The position numbers were made by a program, and so were the translations under genes. Shown in pieces: positions 5,047 through 6,256 of a stretch of 6,256 nucleotides of DNA. Position 1 is the first letter of the stretch, and the number at the start of each line of letters is the position of its first letter. The DNA lies in contig JBGPIL010000133.1 in NCBI GenBank assembly GCA_041484905.1, forward strand, positions 1-6,256. Direction: 5' to 3'. Origin of the DNA: JACQCE01 sp041484905. GTDB taxonomy: Bacteria > Nitrospirota > Nitrospiria > JACQCE01. Under the pieces are notes generated by a model. That model did not search any database. It was given only the letters and a program-made list of their open reading frames with translations, and was not told where the DNA came from.

Positions 5047-6256
5047 AAGTCGTCACGACCAAACAAATGCAGGAGCTCGACCGGCTCGCCTCGACGCGGT
5101 ACAACATTCCAACCGCGCGGTTGATGGAACGGGCGGGCGAGCAACTGCTGGCCGCCGTGCACGCCGAACTCGGCTCGCTGACCGGCAAACGGATCGTGAT
5201 CATCGCCGGCAAGGGGAATAACGGCGGCGATGGGATGGTCCTGGCCCGACTGCTGCGACAGCATCCTTGTACAGTCGAGACCTATCTGGCCGCCGACGGT
5301 GCGGCGCTCGGCGGTCTGGCGCAGGAACAATGGCAACGACTCCGGCAGGCGGACGGCCAGAACTTCGACCGCTCCGAATGGACCGTGGATGTCTTGCGCA
5401 ACTCCGCCGCGGGCGCCGATCTGATCGTTGATGCGTTACTGGGCACCGGCTTGACCAAACCGGTGGAGGGAATCTATTCCGACATCATCAGCGCAATCAA
5501 CAACGCCGGTGTGCCGGTCCTCGCCGTCGACCTACCCTCCGGCATTAACGCCGACACGGGCGCCGTCATGGGTGTCGCGGTGAACGCCGCGCTGACGGTC
5601 ACCTTTGCATTGCCCAAACTGGGGCTGCTCCTTTATCCGGGCGCTGCACATGCCGGCCGCGTGACCATCAGCGACATCGGCATTCCGCAGGCCGCCGTCG
5701 ACCAACTGGCATTGACCATCGACCAGATCACGCCCGCTTCGATCCGGCACGCACTGGCCCCCCGCGATCCCCAACAACACAAGGGTGATTTCGGCCATCT
5801 TCTGATCATCGCCGGCTCGGAGGGAAAGATGGGCGCCGCGGCGATGAGCGCGCTCGGCGCGTTGCGCGCCGGCGCGGGACTGGTTACCGTGGCCGTTCCG
5901 CGCAGCCAAAATTCCATTATCCAGGAACGGATCATCGAAGCGATGAGCGCCCCGGTGACCGAAACGGCCGAGCACACCATTTCCGAGGCGGCACTGCCGG
6001 AGTTGCTCCAGCTCGCTGGCGGCAAACGGGCCGTCGCACTCGGCCCCGGCCTGTCGCTCCATCCGAACACACAGGCGCTCATTCGCGCGCTCGTCCCACA
6101 ACTCCCCTGCCCCGTGGTGATCGACGCCGACGGGCTGACCGCACTCGCCGGCCACGAAGCGGCAACGACCACGCGCCAGGCGCCGACCCTGCTCACTCCC
6201 CATCCGGGCGAGATGGGCCGGCTGCTGGGCTGCGCCGCCGATCAGGTGGAGATCGA
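5043..6256 (+). CDS. nnr: Bifunctional NAD(P)H-hydrate epimerase / ADP-dependent NAD(P)H-hydrate dehydratase (3' end beyond the window)
   Basis: Repairs NADHX and NADPHX: the N-terminal domain epimerises the R and S hydrates (EC 5.1.99.6), and the C-terminal ribokinase-like domain dehydrates the S form using ADP (EC 4.2.1.136). 404 residues are visible of an expected 500 or so. The N-terminal YjeF domain (about 1-220) shows MKVVTTKQMQELDR (1-14), GKGNNGGDG (57-65), DALLGTG (130-136) and VDLPSGINADTG (162-173). The C-terminal domain shows HKGDFGHLLIIAGS (246-259), GALRAGAGLVTV (272-283), ALGPGL (332-337), DADGLTAL (361-368) and LTPHPGEMGRL (384-394). The GTG at 5043 was chosen because family members begin MKVVT; an in-frame ATG at 5067 would cut this block. 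The start overlaps the acpS stop by four bases (GTGA) and has only a loose purine-rich stretch upstream, so translational coupling to acpS is likely. Confidence 0.95.
   Translation, partial: MKVVTTKQMQELDRLASTRYNIPTARLMERAGEQLLAAVHAELGSLTGKRIVIIAGKGNNGGDGMVLARLLRQHPCTVETYLAADGAALGGLAQEQWQRLRQADGQNFDRSEWTVDVLRNSAAGADLIVDALLGTGLTKPVEGIYSDIISAINNAGVPVLAVDLPSGINADTGAVMGVAVNAALTVTFALPKLGLLLYPGAAHAGRVTISDIGIPQAAVDQLALTIDQITPASIRHALAPRDPQQHKGDFGHLLIIAGSEGKMGAAAMSALGALRAGAGLVTVAVPRSQNSIIQERIIEAMSAPVTETAEHTISEAALPELLQLAGGKRAVALGPGLSLHPNTQALIRALVPQLPCPVVIDADGLTALAGHEAATTTRQAPTLLTPHPGEMGRLLGCAADQVEI

Noticed and set aside
5532..6203. Minus-strand frames of about 190-220 codons opposite nnr
   Set aside because: They oppose conserved Nnr motifs (DLPSG, KGDFGH, GPGL, DADGL) and look like GC-driven open frames.

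Overview
This is a stretch of ordinary core metabolism from a GC-rich bacterium: two divergent gene clusters on either side of a 325-bp AT-richer control region. I see no mobile element, phage gene, CRISPR array, rRNA or tRNA, and no sign of a new defence or biosynthetic system. The gene set (AlaC-type aminotransferase, homoserine dehydrogenase, short-form threonine synthase; opposite them pdxJ-acpS-nnr) and the style of the intergenic repeats resemble Nitrospirota or Desulfobacterota/Geobacter-like genomes. That placement rests on recalled gene order and is tentative.

Left arm, minus strand, reading from about 3640 down past 1: alaC (3519-2344), hom (2291-945) and thrC (961 to beyond the left edge). 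This looks like one operon. A strong sigma70-type promoter (TTGACA, 17 nt, TAATAT) lies at 3674-3646. A leader of about 120 nt follows, with a stable 11-bp hairpin, a smaller hairpin that competes with it, and a possible 22-codon leader peptide. The alaC-hom gap is filled by a degenerate TCACTnn heptamer repeat. hom and thrC overlap by 17 bp, with a near-perfect Shine-Dalgarno for thrC inside hom. Hom makes homoserine from aspartate semialdehyde, and ThrC turns phosphohomoserine into threonine. The homoserine kinase step between them is not encoded here. AlaC interconverts pyruvate/glutamate and alanine/2-oxoglutarate.

Right arm, plus strand: pdxJ (3845-4558), acpS (about 4591-5046) and a bifunctional NAD(P)HX repair enzyme nnr (5043 to beyond the right edge). 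They are tightly packed and probably transcribed from a TTGCTA-16-TATAAT promoter at 3743-3770. PdxJ makes pyridoxine 5'-phosphate, the precursor of the PLP used by both AlaC and ThrC across the divide. AcpS activates acyl carrier protein. Nnr repairs hydrated NADH/NADPH.

The oddities worth a second look are: acpS has no ATG/GTG/TTG codon upstream of its essential N-terminal aspartate; acpS also ends in a 27-residue low-complexity tail encoded by a GC-rich palindromic repeat; a perfect 16-bp palindrome abuts the alaC promoter; the alaC leader is structured like an attenuator; and the heptamer repeat fills the alaC-hom junction.
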